Assembly (NCBI GenBank): GCA_022600195.1
Contig: JAHZKX010000028.1
Coordinates: 1 to 52,769 of the forward strand
Origin: Planctomycetota bacterium
GTDB taxonomy: Bacteria; Planctomycetota; Planctomycetia; Planctomycetales; Planctomycetaceae
Direction of reading: 5' to 3'
Length of the DNA stretch: 52,769 nucleotides
The notes beneath the pieces were generated by a model that had not been told where the DNA came from, did not search any database, and saw only the letters and a program-made list of their open reading frames with translations. Within the stretch, counting starts at the first letter, position 1, and each line of letters opens with the position of its first letter. A program made the position numbers and the translations under genes. This document shows positions 26,560 to 35,519 of this stretch, piece after piece.

Positions 26560-27789
26560 TCAATTGCTTACGCTCTGCTCAGATTGAAACCTCCAGGACG
26601 TAAACCATTTACGACTGAAAATACGATGAGGTTTTACCCGATGCTTGACCTTTTTCCCATTTAAAAACCGCACCAGATCCATGCTGAGTTCTTCTGCTGA
26701 CTGGTAACGTTGTTGTGTTTGCTTCGCGATGCAATTCAATATGATCATCTCAAAATCAGTGGGGATTTTATGATTGATCGTTCGAGGGTGAGGTGGATCC
26801 TGAGTCAAAATATGATCAACGATTTCAGTTGAGCTCTGCGTTGAGAATGCAGGCGTGAGTGTAGCCAGTTCATATAAAACCATTCCGAGCGAATACAGGT
26901 CGCATTGCTCACTGAGCTGACCATTAAATCGCTCGGGAGCTTTGTAGCATAACGTCCTGGCACTCTGCTGTTTAAAATCGCCTTCAGCAACTTGTGCCAA
27001 TTTGAAATTGTTGACCCATGTGTGTCCCTCGCTATCAATTAATATGTTTTCTGGTTTGATATCATTATGCAATGTTTTTCGGTTATGGGCGTAGCTTAAT
27101 GCTTGCGCTGCCTCTAGTCCAATTTTTGCAAACTGACTCCAATTGTTTTTCTGTAAGGCCTGTGCGATTTCTTGCGTTCGATCGTTCCCCAATGGTCTCA
27201 CATTATTTAACGAATGTGTTTCATCCATCTCTGCCAGCTTGCCAATGACCCGGTTCAGTCCAACTCCATTGATCAGTTGCATGACAGAGTAAAAATAACC
27301 CTGGTCTTCCCCTGTTCGATAAAAGGTAACGATATTCTCATGTCTTAATCGAGCAACCAGTCTCGACTCTCGTTCAAACCGTTCTCGCCAGCGTGGAGTC
27401 ATTTCTGATTTCCAGGGGAGTAATTTTACTGCAACTCGTCGGTTCGAATTCCCCTGCACCCCTTCATACAAAATTGAGGCACGACTGCGATTGATTTCTC
27501 GAATAATCCGACAATCACCAAGCTGTTTGATACTCCTTGGATCTGGAAGCTGAGATTTCAGTTGGGAGAATTCTTGGTTTCCTTTCCATTGTTCCATAGC
27601 AATCAAAATCGGAAAACTCTCTCTGATTTCTTTTGAATGATCTGGATAATCGGCTGCATACTTCTCAATAGAAGGGTTCATCCATCGTCGATGCTCTTCC
27701 ATAAACTGGCTGGCAAGGAATTCAAGCGAGATGCAATCCGAGTTTGCTTCACTTGGAATTTCAGGATTTATTTGATTTTCAGAACTCAT
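26560..27789 (-). CDS. Ser/Thr kinase-like protein lacking catalytic residues (pseudokinase)
   Basis: From the ATG at 27789 (AAGG site upstream) the product is 409 residues. It shares the whole layout of the neighbouring 980-residue kinase: N-terminal helical region (MEEHRRWMNPSIEKYAADYP), then the kinase fold. The catalytic motifs are degraded. The Gly loop GxGxxG has become INRSRAS (~99-105), HRD is HND (241-243, Asp kept), and the metal-binding DFG is NNF (260-262, the Asp is Asn). The Lys (VAVK, ~122), the APE motif (284-286) and the fold are kept. It has no membrane helix and no TPR region. The frame is intact, so it is probably a functional pseudokinase rather than a decaying gene. It is convergent with the active paralogue and may act as its regulator (inference). 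Confidence 0.88.
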   Translation of the reverse strand: MSSENQINPEIPSEANSDCISLEFLASQFMEEHRRWMNPSIEKYAADYPDHSKEIRESFPILIAMEQWKGNQEFSQLKSQLPDPRSIKQLGDCRIIREINRSRASILYEGVQGNSNRRVAVKLLPWKSEMTPRWRERFERESRLVARLRHENIVTFYRTGEDQGYFYSVMQLINGVGLNRVIGKLAEMDETHSLNNVRPLGNDRTQEIAQALQKNNWSQFAKIGLEAAQALSYAHNRKTLHNDIKPENILIDSEGHTWVNNFKLAQVAEGDFKQQSARTLCYKAPERFNGQLSEQCDLYSLGMVLYELATLTPAFSTQSSTEIVDHILTQDPPHPRTINHKIPTDFEMIILNCIAKQTQQRYQSAEELSMDLVRFLNGKKVKHRVKPHRIFSRKWFTSWRFQSEQSVSN

Positions 27790-28275
27790 GTTGAGCCTTG
27801 TAGGCATTCTGAAGTCACGCAGACCTCTTGCAAGCATCCAGTCTCAGTCTGGCATTCCTTATAGAGAAGTGACTGGGATAAAGAGGCTGATGGGAAGGTA
27901 CTTAGGTCCGAAAAGTCTAATTCCATTTATACATAGCGCACAGGCAGCTAGTAATCAAAACGTAAAGAATCATCACATTGCTACTAACAATGACTGATAT
28001 TTTAGTTACCGGCAGAATTAATGAAATGAGACAAAATTACCTGTTTTGCTTTGATATGAGGGAGAATTCCACTTTTAGATTACGGCGTAAGAGTCTTTTC
28101 TAAACAAAATAATTGAATTCACAACGAACTACTCCACTTGCATGTATCGGTATACAGAAACCAAAACACACCTCTTTCAATCCCCCTTTCACAGTGGTAA
28201 AGTAATCGATAATCATTGATTTTAATACCAGACTTATAGACATAAATTCCAAGTATGGTTTCCGGAGGAGTTACA
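27790..28275. promoter_or_regulatory. Spacer between divergent kinase genes
   Basis: This 486-base stretch holds no gene I can support. It should contain promoters for the pseudokinase (leftward) and the membrane kinase (rightward). The rightward gene has a strong GGAGGAG ribosome site at its right end (28264-28270). I see no clear repeats. Confidence 0.5.
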
Positions 28276-30612
28276 TTGTCAGAACCATCAATCAATCCCA
28301 ATCAGCCTCAGATTGACGAGCTTGCTGCCACGCAAATATCGGTAGATCGGGATTTTTCAAAAGAAGACCGTGATATTGCATTTGCTGTGGAAGCCTTGGA
28401 ATCAGCGGTCATCACTGAGCGTCAACTCGCAACTACACTCAGGACATGGACCCTCTACGGAAGTACAACACTGGCTGAGCAGTTGGGAAAAACGAAGTTA
28501 TTGTCTCATGTAACGATTTCTGAAATTGAACAACGTTCCTTATGCCGCCTCAAAGACCTTTGGGATAGTGTAGACGATCAAGGCGGAAATGGATTCAGTG
28601 CCAGCACTCTGACAAAAGCAGCCTTGGAACGCATGGATCACTCAGGTCGCGTTGCAAAATTAATGGGTGTCAGTGTCGCCATCTCCGGGATAGAAAACGA
28701 CGAAATACGTGAGCAGCGGTCGCGCTACCAGCTCATCCGAAAGCTCGGACAGGGAGGGTTGGGAACCGTCTGGTTGGCACGTGATATCAAACTACAGCGT
28801 TATGTGGCACTCAAAGAGATCAGAAACGCACAGACTGCGAATAAAGCCGCTGTTGAACGGTTCCGTCGAGAAGCGGAAATTACAGGTCGACTGGAGCACC
28901 CTGCGATCGTCCCCATATATCAGTTAGGTGAAGATGCCGTCAGTGGGCAATCATTTTATGTCATGCGATTTCTTGGTAAGCAAACATTGCAAGATGCCAT
29001 AACTGAATATCATGAACGTCGCCTGGAAGGCGATGAGGATCCCATGCTGTTGCGGAATTTATTGTCGGCGTTTGTCATAGTCTGTCAAGCGATCGGGCAT
29101 GCACATTCACGCAAGGTCATTCACCGCGACTTAAAACCAGAAAACGTGGCAATCGATAATTTCGGGCAGGTGATTGTCATCGATTGGGGCCTGGCAAAAG
29201 TTCTCGATGACGGCATACTGAGCGACAGTCTTGCTGATATTGGTTTTTCGGATGTGAATGAAAGTCAGCAAACGCTTGCTGGTCAGGTATTAGGTTCACC
29301 ACTTTATATGGCACCAGAACAGGCTGCCGGACGTCTGGATGAAGTCAATGAATCAACAGATATCTTTGGACTGGGAGCTATCTTGTTTGCGATTCTTACC
29401 GGACAGGCACCTCACGAAGTAAATCGTGAATCTTCTGGCAGTTCCACAATTCGTCAACTGATCACTGCTATTACCAGTGGACCAACTCCTCAGGCGCAAT
29501 CTGTGCACAAAGATGTGGATCCGGCTCTCAATGCTATCTGTGCCAAAGCGATGGCCAAAAAACGATATGCAAGGTACTCGTCAACAACCGCTTTAGCCGA
29601 CGATGTTCAACGGTGGATGGCCGGAGAGCCAGTCTCGTCATATGCCGAACTGCCTTCACAAAGGGCCGGGCGTTGGATTCAGCACCATCAGAAACTTTCA
29701 CAACTCATCGCAGCAGTAGTGATTATCACTATTGTTGCGATCACCACGCTGACGATTTCGACACGACAGAACTATATTGCCGCCCGAAATGCACGTTTTG
29801 AAGAGATGAGATCAGACGAGCGTGAAATAGAAGTGCAGTTGATTTCTCTTGGGCAGGTACTCAGTGGCGACGCGCTGTTTATGTCGACTTTACCACCGAT
29901 TCAGGCGATTATTGACGTTCGATCCGGAGTCGAAAGTACGGAAGGCGAAGAGATCTGGCGTGGCCGATTAGAGACGATTTATGAAGGTTTGATGCGAGCC
30001 AATCCTGACTATCTTTCCGTAACATACATCGAAGTCAATCAGGAAAAACCACAGGAGATTGTTCGCGTCGAACGCAATATCTCAAATAAGGGATATATTA
30101 GGAGAGTACCGCAAAGTCGATTAGCTACATTAGAAAAGTCACCTTTGTTAGAAGATCTGATCGTTATGGTTCCGGGTCAGATTAAACTCAGCTTAAATCA
30201 ACGCCTCTCAGAAAATCAGCATCGTAGTCAGCATCGCAGTATTATCGCTGCTATCCCTGTTTATGATGAACAAACAGGAGATGTTTTTGGAGTTGTTGCC
30301 ATCGAAGCCGACTTTGTAAACCAACTGAAGAATATCTTGAATGAACTTGATGATGGCTTGGGCCAGCTGTTTATTACTGATACGGACGGAAACGTATTGC
30401 TCACCTCAAATACTGAGTCCGGTGTGGAGATTGTTTCTCACGAGATGCAAATTCAAGAATCATTGCTACAGGCAGCTACATTCTTTTCGAAAAAGTCACG
30501 ACAGAAGTCAGTTAGTGATGGAAAGACCTATATTGCCCATCGGGTCGAACTTGATCCTGTCGATGATTCCTGTAATCTTTGCATTGTGCAAAAACTGACA
30601 TCCGCTGATTAG
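28276..30612 (+). CDS. Transmembrane Ser/Thr protein kinase with extracytoplasmic dCache-like sensor
   Basis: The TTG at 28276 is preferred, five bases after GGAGGAG; an ATG at 28255 lies in frame upstream but overlaps the ribosome site. The 778-residue product has an N-terminal ~140-residue region, then a kinase domain with LGQGGLGTVWLARD, VALKEIR, HRDLKPEN and VIDWGLAK (Asp kept, DWG instead of DFG), and MAPEQ. A membrane helix follows (LIAAVVIITIVAITTLTI). After it a ~250-residue extracytoplasmic region shows PAS-like folds (YIEVNQEKPQEIVRVERN, AAIPVYDEQTGDVFGVVAIE, LFITDTDGNVLLTS), the arrangement of dCache small-molecule sensors. An incomplete activation-segment GT to AGQ change is minor. 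The ligand is unknown. Confidence 0.92.
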   Translation: MSEPSINPNQPQIDELAATQISVDRDFSKEDRDIAFAVEALESAVITERQLATTLRTWTLYGSTTLAEQLGKTKLLSHVTISEIEQRSLCRLKDLWDSVDDQGGNGFSASTLTKAALERMDHSGRVAKLMGVSVAISGIENDEIREQRSRYQLIRKLGQGGLGTVWLARDIKLQRYVALKEIRNAQTANKAAVERFRREAEITGRLEHPAIVPIYQLGEDAVSGQSFYVMRFLGKQTLQDAITEYHERRLEGDEDPMLLRNLLSAFVIVCQAIGHAHSRKVIHRDLKPENVAIDNFGQVIVIDWGLAKVLDDGILSDSLADIGFSDVNESQQTLAGQVLGSPLYMAPEQAAGRLDEVNESTDIFGLGAILFAILTGQAPHEVNRESSGSSTIRQLITAITSGPTPQAQSVHKDVDPALNAICAKAMAKKRYARYSSTTALADDVQRWMAGEPVSSYAELPSQRAGRWIQHHQKLSQLIAAVVIITIVAITTLTISTRQNYIAARNARFEEMRSDEREIEVQLISLGQVLSGDALFMSTLPPIQAIIDVRSGVESTEGEEIWRGRLETIYEGLMRANPDYLSVTYIEVNQEKPQEIVRVERNISNKGYIRRVPQSRLATLEKSPLLEDLIVMVPGQIKLSLNQRLSENQHRSQHRSIIAAIPVYDEQTGDVFGVVAIEADFVNQLKNILNELDDGLGQLFITDTDGNVLLTSNTESGVEIVSHEMQIQESLLQAATFFSKKSRQKSVSDGKTYIAHRVELDPVDDSCNLCIVQKLTSAD

Positions 30613-30819
30613 ATTGACTTTGAGCTCTTCTTTCAGGCAGGAAAATTATTGAATAATGATCAAATGAGAGATTGCTGCCGGCATGCAAAATCTGGAATTT
30701 CAGACTGGTTTATTGCAGACACATTGTAATTTGGACTGTCTGAAATTACAGTTATCAGTACACCTTGTATTACCAAATCAAAAACAACAAATCATGACTA
30801 ATTACTAGAGGAATGCCTG

Positions 30820-31569
30820 ATGAATATGACACTGAATTTAAAACGATATCTCTTCTCTGCATTGGCCCTGTTGATTTTGGGTTCCACAGCACTGGTTGCG
30901 GGCGAGAAAAAAGATTCGAAAACGCACAATGTACCACCCGAAGGATTCATCGCTCTGTTTAATGGCAAAGACTTATCAGGCTGGATCGGCATGAATTTTC
31001 ATAAGGTCAAAGGGAAAAGCCCTGCCGCTGTCAAGCAGATGTCCAAAGCCGAACGCGAAGAGCTTTTGAAAAAGAACTGGGAAGATGTCCTGGAGCACTG
31101 GTCAGTCGAAAAGGGTGAGCTGGTTAACGATGGTCATGGCGTCTATCTGACAACTGCCAAGGATTATGGTGATTTTGAATTACTGCTCGATTATAAAACC
31201 GTTGCCAAAGCTGATAGCGGTATTTATCTCCGCGGCGTCCCACAAGTACAGATCTGGGATACAACGAAAGAAGGTGGCAAGTGGGATCGCAAAGCCAATC
31301 TTGGATCAGGCGGGTTATATAACAACAAAGGTGAAGGCAAATACCCACTCGTGCACGCAGACAAGCCATTTGGTGAATGGAACAATCTCAGGATTATCAT
31401 GAAAGGTGAAAAAGTCACCGTTTATATGAATGGGAAGCTGGTTGTCGACAATAAAAAAATGGATAACTATTACGAAAAAGACAAGCCAATTTATGAGACT
31501 GGTCCCATTCAATTACAGACACACGGTGGTGAAATTCGTTTTCGTGACATCTTTCTAAAAAAATTATAA
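30820..31569 (+). CDS. DUF1080 (3-keto-disaccharide hydrolase-type) secreted protein
   Basis: The 249-residue protein has a signal peptide (LFSALALLILGSTALVAG) and the DUF1080 jelly-roll fold, with GFIALFNGKDLSGW near the start, DFELLLDYKTVAKADSGIYL and the end GPIQLQTHGGEIRFRDIFLK. DUF1080 domains bind or hydrolyse carbohydrates and are amplified in planctomycetes. GAGG lies seven bases before the ATG at 30820. A ~45-residue insert (residues ~50-90), rich in Lys, lies between the first and second blocks. It is followed by a PQQ-like propeller lipoprotein, and the two may act together at the cell surface. Confidence 0.9.
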   Translation: MNMTLNLKRYLFSALALLILGSTALVAGEKKDSKTHNVPPEGFIALFNGKDLSGWIGMNFHKVKGKSPAAVKQMSKAEREELLKKNWEDVLEHWSVEKGELVNDGHGVYLTTAKDYGDFELLLDYKTVAKADSGIYLRGVPQVQIWDTTKEGGKWDRKANLGSGGLYNNKGEGKYPLVHADKPFGEWNNLRIIMKGEKVTVYMNGKLVVDNKKMDNYYEKDKPIYETGPIQLQTHGGEIRFRDIFLKKL

Positions 31570-31694
31570 CGCAAGTTGAAAAATGAGTTTTCATGGATAA
31601 CTCATTCAATACGACAGCAGAATGAAGAATTCTCTGGTGCATCTTTATTCTGGCAGAGAGATTTCGAAATATCCGTTTCAGGGAGGATGTAACA

Positions 31695-33014
31695 TTGGTG
31701 TCTTTTTTTGCTCGTTTGTTGTTGATCGGCACGGTCTTGTTCGTCGGCTGTACGAAGAAAATTCCCGTCGATGAAATTTCGGTAGAATCCAGCGGTGTCA
31801 CATTAAGCGAGTCTGATGTCCCTGATCTTGCTGACGACTGGCCGGGCTGGCGCGGACCTCTGCGGAACGGTCACGCACCTGATCAGGAATTACCAACAGA
31901 GTGGGACGAAACAGCGAATATTATCTGGAATACGGATATTCCAGGACGTGGGCACAGTTCGCCTGTGCTCGTAGGTGATTTAATTCTGTTGGCATCAGCC
32001 GATGACCAGAAGCAGGAACAGATGGTCTTGGCCTACGACCGTACCGATGGAAAGGAGCGATGGAAAAAAGTCATTCACAGCGGTGGATTTCCAACGCGAG
32101 GTGAGCTCCACAAAAAAGGAACCAATGCGAACGGGACGGTTCTGTGTGATGGAGAACACATCTTTGTAGTCTTTCTCAACTCCGGTAAGATCATTGCGAC
32201 GGCTCTCGACTTAAACGGCAAGCAACTCTGGCAGCGGGAATTGGGGGCTTTTAATTCCAAGTTTGGATACGCCCCTTCTCCGTTGCTTTATAAATCGTTT
32301 GTAATCATCGCCGCCGATAACCGGGGAGGCGGCTATATCGCCGCTCTCGATCGAAAAACAGGTGAAATCGCCTGGCGCGTTTCTCGCCCCGCGATTAGCA
32401 CCTATTCCAGCCCCGTGGTGGCGAATGTGGGAGGCCGCGAACAGTTGCTGATCAGTGGCTGTGATCAGGTAACCAGCTACAATCCTGCGACGGGGAAAGA
32501 ATTATGGAATACACCCTGTCTGGCGGAAGCAACCTGCGGAACGATCGTGACAACGGACAACGAAATTTTTGCCAGTGGCGGATATCCCAGGCGAGAAACA
32601 GTTGGTTTGTCAGCAGAGGGCAAGCTACTCTGGTCTGATAAAACCAAAATTTATGAGCCGTCGATGCTGGTTGATGGAGCACAGCTTTACGGTATTACCG
32701 ATGATGGAATCGCTTACTGCTGGTCAACCAAAACCGGCGAGATACTCTGGAAACATCGCTTACGTGGTTCGTTTAGTGCTTCACCCCTTCTCTGTAACGG
32801 GTTGGTTTATATATCCAATCTATCGGGAGAAACCTTCGTCTTTGAAGCAAACGCGAAAGAATATAAAGAAGTCGCCGTCAATAAACTCGGCGATGATTGC
32901 TACGCAAGCCCGGCTGCCGCCGCTGGTCGACTTTATCTCAGAGTGGGAAAAGAGTCAGGCGACAAACGCCAGGAACAGCTGGTGTGTATCGGGATTGACA
33001 AACCAGATAAATAA
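31695..33014 (+). CDS. PQQ-type beta-propeller lipoprotein
   Basis: The 439-residue protein starts at TTG 31695, nine bases after GGGAGG. A lipobox is visible (LFVGC, Cys22). The rest is a seven-bladed-type propeller with PQQ-like repeats (DWPGWRGPLRNGHA, GYIAALDRKTGEIAWRVSRP, SYNPATGKELWNT, YCWSTKTGEILWKHRL). It resembles BamB and planctomycete outer-membrane PQQ-binding-like proteins. Catalytic PQQ-dehydrogenase residues are not evident, so it is probably a scaffold or binding protein. It lies 125 bases after the DUF1080 gene. Confidence 0.88.
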   Translation: MVSFFARLLLIGTVLFVGCTKKIPVDEISVESSGVTLSESDVPDLADDWPGWRGPLRNGHAPDQELPTEWDETANIIWNTDIPGRGHSSPVLVGDLILLASADDQKQEQMVLAYDRTDGKERWKKVIHSGGFPTRGELHKKGTNANGTVLCDGEHIFVVFLNSGKIIATALDLNGKQLWQRELGAFNSKFGYAPSPLLYKSFVIIAADNRGGGYIAALDRKTGEIAWRVSRPAISTYSSPVVANVGGREQLLISGCDQVTSYNPATGKELWNTPCLAEATCGTIVTTDNEIFASGGYPRRETVGLSAEGKLLWSDKTKIYEPSMLVDGAQLYGITDDGIAYCWSTKTGEILWKHRLRGSFSASPLLCNGLVYISNLSGETFVFEANAKEYKEVAVNKLGDDCYASPAAAAGRLYLRVGKESGDKRQEQLVCIGIDKPDK

Positions 33015-33024
33015 GAGCTTACGA

Positions 33025-33052
33025 GGTCGATTACCTCTACGACCACCTTTTT
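33025..33052 (+). terminator. Putative terminator after the propeller gene
   Basis: GGTCG (33025-33029) pairs with CGACC (33040-33044) across a 10-base loop, followed by ACCTTTTT. It lies 11 bases after the stop. The stem is short, so this is a weak call. Confidence 0.35.
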
Positions 33053-33113
33053 GATGCTGGTAATGATGCCTCTACCCATTTTAGAAGGTATCTGAAAAGA
33101 AATAGGATGGGTT

Positions 33114-33563
33114 CTACACCGTAAAGTGATAGGAATAAAACTGTTCTTCTTTTTTCCAACCCGTCGTTTGATATAAAGCTTGCGCCGTCTCATTCGTGAT
33201 TTCGGTAGAGAGTGTTAGACGAACTGCGTTCAACGATTTGGCATAGTTGATGGCGGCTGTCAGCAGAAGCGAGCCAACCCCTTTTCTCCGACTCTCGGCG
33301 GTGACAAACAGATCGTTCAAAATAAATGTGCGGGCGAGCGAGACTGATGAAAAACTGGGATAGAGCTGAGTGAAGCCAACAGGAATCTTGGATTCGCGCG
33401 CGATAAAAATCACAGACTCATTGTTTTCGAGACGTGCGGATAGAAATTCGTCAGCCGCCTCGGGATCGCTGTTGCGACCATAGAATTCGCGATAACTGTC
33501 GAATAGTGGCACAAGTGCTTCGATATCTGTGAGGTCGGCTCGTTTGACAGCAATTTCATTCAT
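33114..33563 (-). CDS. GNAT-family N-acetyltransferase
   Basis: The 149-residue protein has the GNAT fold with the acetyl-CoA motif RRKGVGSLLLTAAINYAKSL (R/QxxGxG). IPVGFTQLYPSFSSVS forms the earlier strands, and the C-terminal NETAQALYQTTGWKKEE is the typical ending. Substrate unknown. It is 19 bases downstream of recQ on the same strand and may be co-transcribed with it. Confidence 0.88.
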   Translation of the reverse strand: MNEIAVKRADLTDIEALVPLFDSYREFYGRNSDPEAADEFLSARLENNESVIFIARESKIPVGFTQLYPSFSSVSLARTFILNDLFVTAESRRKGVGSLLLTAAINYAKSLNAVRLTLSTEITNETAQALYQTTGWKKEEQFYSYHFTV

Positions 33564-33582
33564 TTCACTGAATATCCAAAAG

Positions 33583-35412
33583 TTAGGTCATATGCTCAGC
33601 AATACATTCCAGAAACTGCTGACCAAAGTCGTCGCATTTTTTCTGGCCAACTCCCCAGATTTCCAAAAACTCTGCCTGTGTTTTGGGTTTGTCACGGGCC
33701 AGTTCTCGTAGAGTGGCATCTCCGAATACCATATAAGGTTGTAAACCCTTGTCGCCGGCAATTTGCTTTCGCAGATCTCGTAATTGTTCGAAGAGACTCT
33801 GGTCTACGCCCTCCCAGTTGGCATCTTGAGATTGTTTTTTGACAGGACGGGCTTTTTCGGATTTGCTTTGCTCTGTCGTTCGCATCAGTTGTGGAGTCAC
33901 TTCTCCCCGTAATAATCGCCAACCTGAGTCGGTGATACGCAGCTGTTGATATTCGGCGGTTTTAGTTAAGAATTTCTGGGAAACCAATTGATTCAGCCAG
34001 TGACGAATCGTCGACAGACTTTCGTGTTTGAGCAGGCCGTAAGTACTGAGTTGATCGTGACGATTGGCGAGTACTTTTTTGTCTTTCGATCCTTTCAATA
34101 CAGCAGCTGTGTAGGATGAACCGAAGTTTTGATCCTGTCTGAATATCGAAGACAGGATCTTCTGGCAAGTCTCCAGAGCATCATCAACCTGCTGGAAATC
34201 GCCACGGCACAGGTCACAGCCTGTTTCACAATCTTGATCCAGATCCTGCCCAAAATGTTGCATCAAATGGCGATGGCGACAGTCAAACGCATGGCAGTAG
34301 TTCTGCATGGCCTGAAGTGACTGAAAAGCCGTTTTTTTGGCTTCATCGGGTTGATCATCCAGAATCCGTTTCCAGATCATCGCGTCTTGCTCTGAGTATA
34401 ATAATACGCATTCAGCTTCCAATCCGTCACGACCTGCCCGTCCACTTTCCTGTTGATAATTTTCCAATGACTTGGGTAAGCCTGCATGAATCACATAACG
34501 GACGTTCGGTTTATCAATTCCCATCCCGAAGGCAATTGTGGCGACGATGGCATCAATGCGGTCCTGAATGAAGGCTTCCTGATTGGCTGCACGTTTCTCA
34601 TCGGGCAGGCCAGCATGGTAGGGGCGTGTTTCATAACCGGCATCGTTCAACGACTCACTCAGCGATTCGACATCCGCGCGGGAAATGCAGTAAATGACTC
34701 CCGGTTCTTCAGGGTGTCGATCTAGAACTTCGCACACTTGTGAAAAGCGATCCGCGCGACGGGCCACAGAATATGTCAGATTGGGACGATCAAATGAACC
34801 GATCAGAATTTCCGGATCTTGTAATCCAAGTTGCACGGCAATATCAGAGCGAACCTCTTCAGTCGCGGTCGCGGTATAGGCGTGAATTCCACATTGGGGA
34901 AAGATGTTTTTCAGCTCTTTCAATTCACGATAATGGGGGCGGAAATCATGGCCCCACATACTCACACAATGGGCTTCGTCGATCACGATGAATGCCAGTT
35001 TGATCTCTGCCAGCATGCAGAGCATGCCTTCCAGCATCAGCCGCTCAGGTGCGACATAAAGGAGTTTGATTTTACCTGCACGGACTTCTCTTAAGACTTG
35101 TCGTGATTCTTCCTGCTCCAGCGAACTGTTAAGGTAAGCAGCTGAAATTCCACAGACGCGCAAAGCATCGACTTGATCTTTCATCAGCGAGATCAGCGGG
35201 CTAACAACCACCGCCATTCCGTCCATGCACAAGGCAGGTGCCTGATAACAGAGAGATTTGCCTCCACCAGTCGGAAGTACCACCAGAGAGTCACGGCCAT
35301 TCAGAACCGACTGCATGGCGTCCTGTTGTAGCGGACGAAATTCTGAGTAGCCCCAAAATTCGTGCAGTTTTTCCAGTAAAGCGTCATCCATCCCTGCTCT
35401 TACCATCTTCAA
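33583..35412 (-). CDS. recQ: ATP-dependent DNA helicase RecQ
   Basis: The 609-residue protein has the RecQ order: helicase N-lobe with Walker A LPTGGGKSLCYQAPAL and DEAHCVSMWGHDFRPHY, C-lobe with YCISRADVESLSE and AFGMGIDKPNVRYVIHAGLPKS, QESGRAGRDG, then the zinc-binding region (CRHRHLMQHFG...CETGCDLC), a winged helix and a C-terminal HRDC domain (FEQLRDLRKQIAGDKGLQPY). This is the full-length bacterial RecQ, a 3'-5' helicase in recombination and fork repair. The first ATG is at 35412; another ATG at residue 3 or 8 is also possible. Confidence 0.96.
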   Translation of the reverse strand: MKMVRAGMDDALLEKLHEFWGYSEFRPLQQDAMQSVLNGRDSLVVLPTGGGKSLCYQAPALCMDGMAVVVSPLISLMKDQVDALRVCGISAAYLNSSLEQEESRQVLREVRAGKIKLLYVAPERLMLEGMLCMLAEIKLAFIVIDEAHCVSMWGHDFRPHYRELKELKNIFPQCGIHAYTATATEEVRSDIAVQLGLQDPEILIGSFDRPNLTYSVARRADRFSQVCEVLDRHPEEPGVIYCISRADVESLSESLNDAGYETRPYHAGLPDEKRAANQEAFIQDRIDAIVATIAFGMGIDKPNVRYVIHAGLPKSLENYQQESGRAGRDGLEAECVLLYSEQDAMIWKRILDDQPDEAKKTAFQSLQAMQNYCHAFDCRHRHLMQHFGQDLDQDCETGCDLCRGDFQQVDDALETCQKILSSIFRQDQNFGSSYTAAVLKGSKDKKVLANRHDQLSTYGLLKHESLSTIRHWLNQLVSQKFLTKTAEYQQLRITDSGWRLLRGEVTPQLMRTTEQSKSEKARPVKKQSQDANWEGVDQSLFEQLRDLRKQIAGDKGLQPYMVFGDATLRELARDKPKTQAEFLEIWGVGQKKCDDFGQQFLECIAEHMT

Positions 35413-35519
35413 TCCTGTTAATTATGTATCAGCTGAAACGTTGTCTGATTGGCTGACGCATATCGTAGCGGTTCACGTTGAAAAGCTAAAGGATAGAATA
35501 TTTGGATGTGAGAATGAGA

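Noticed and set aside
28255-28275. ATG at 28255 as start of the sensor kinase
   Set aside because: The strong GGAGGAG site lies downstream of it and fits the TTG at 28276.
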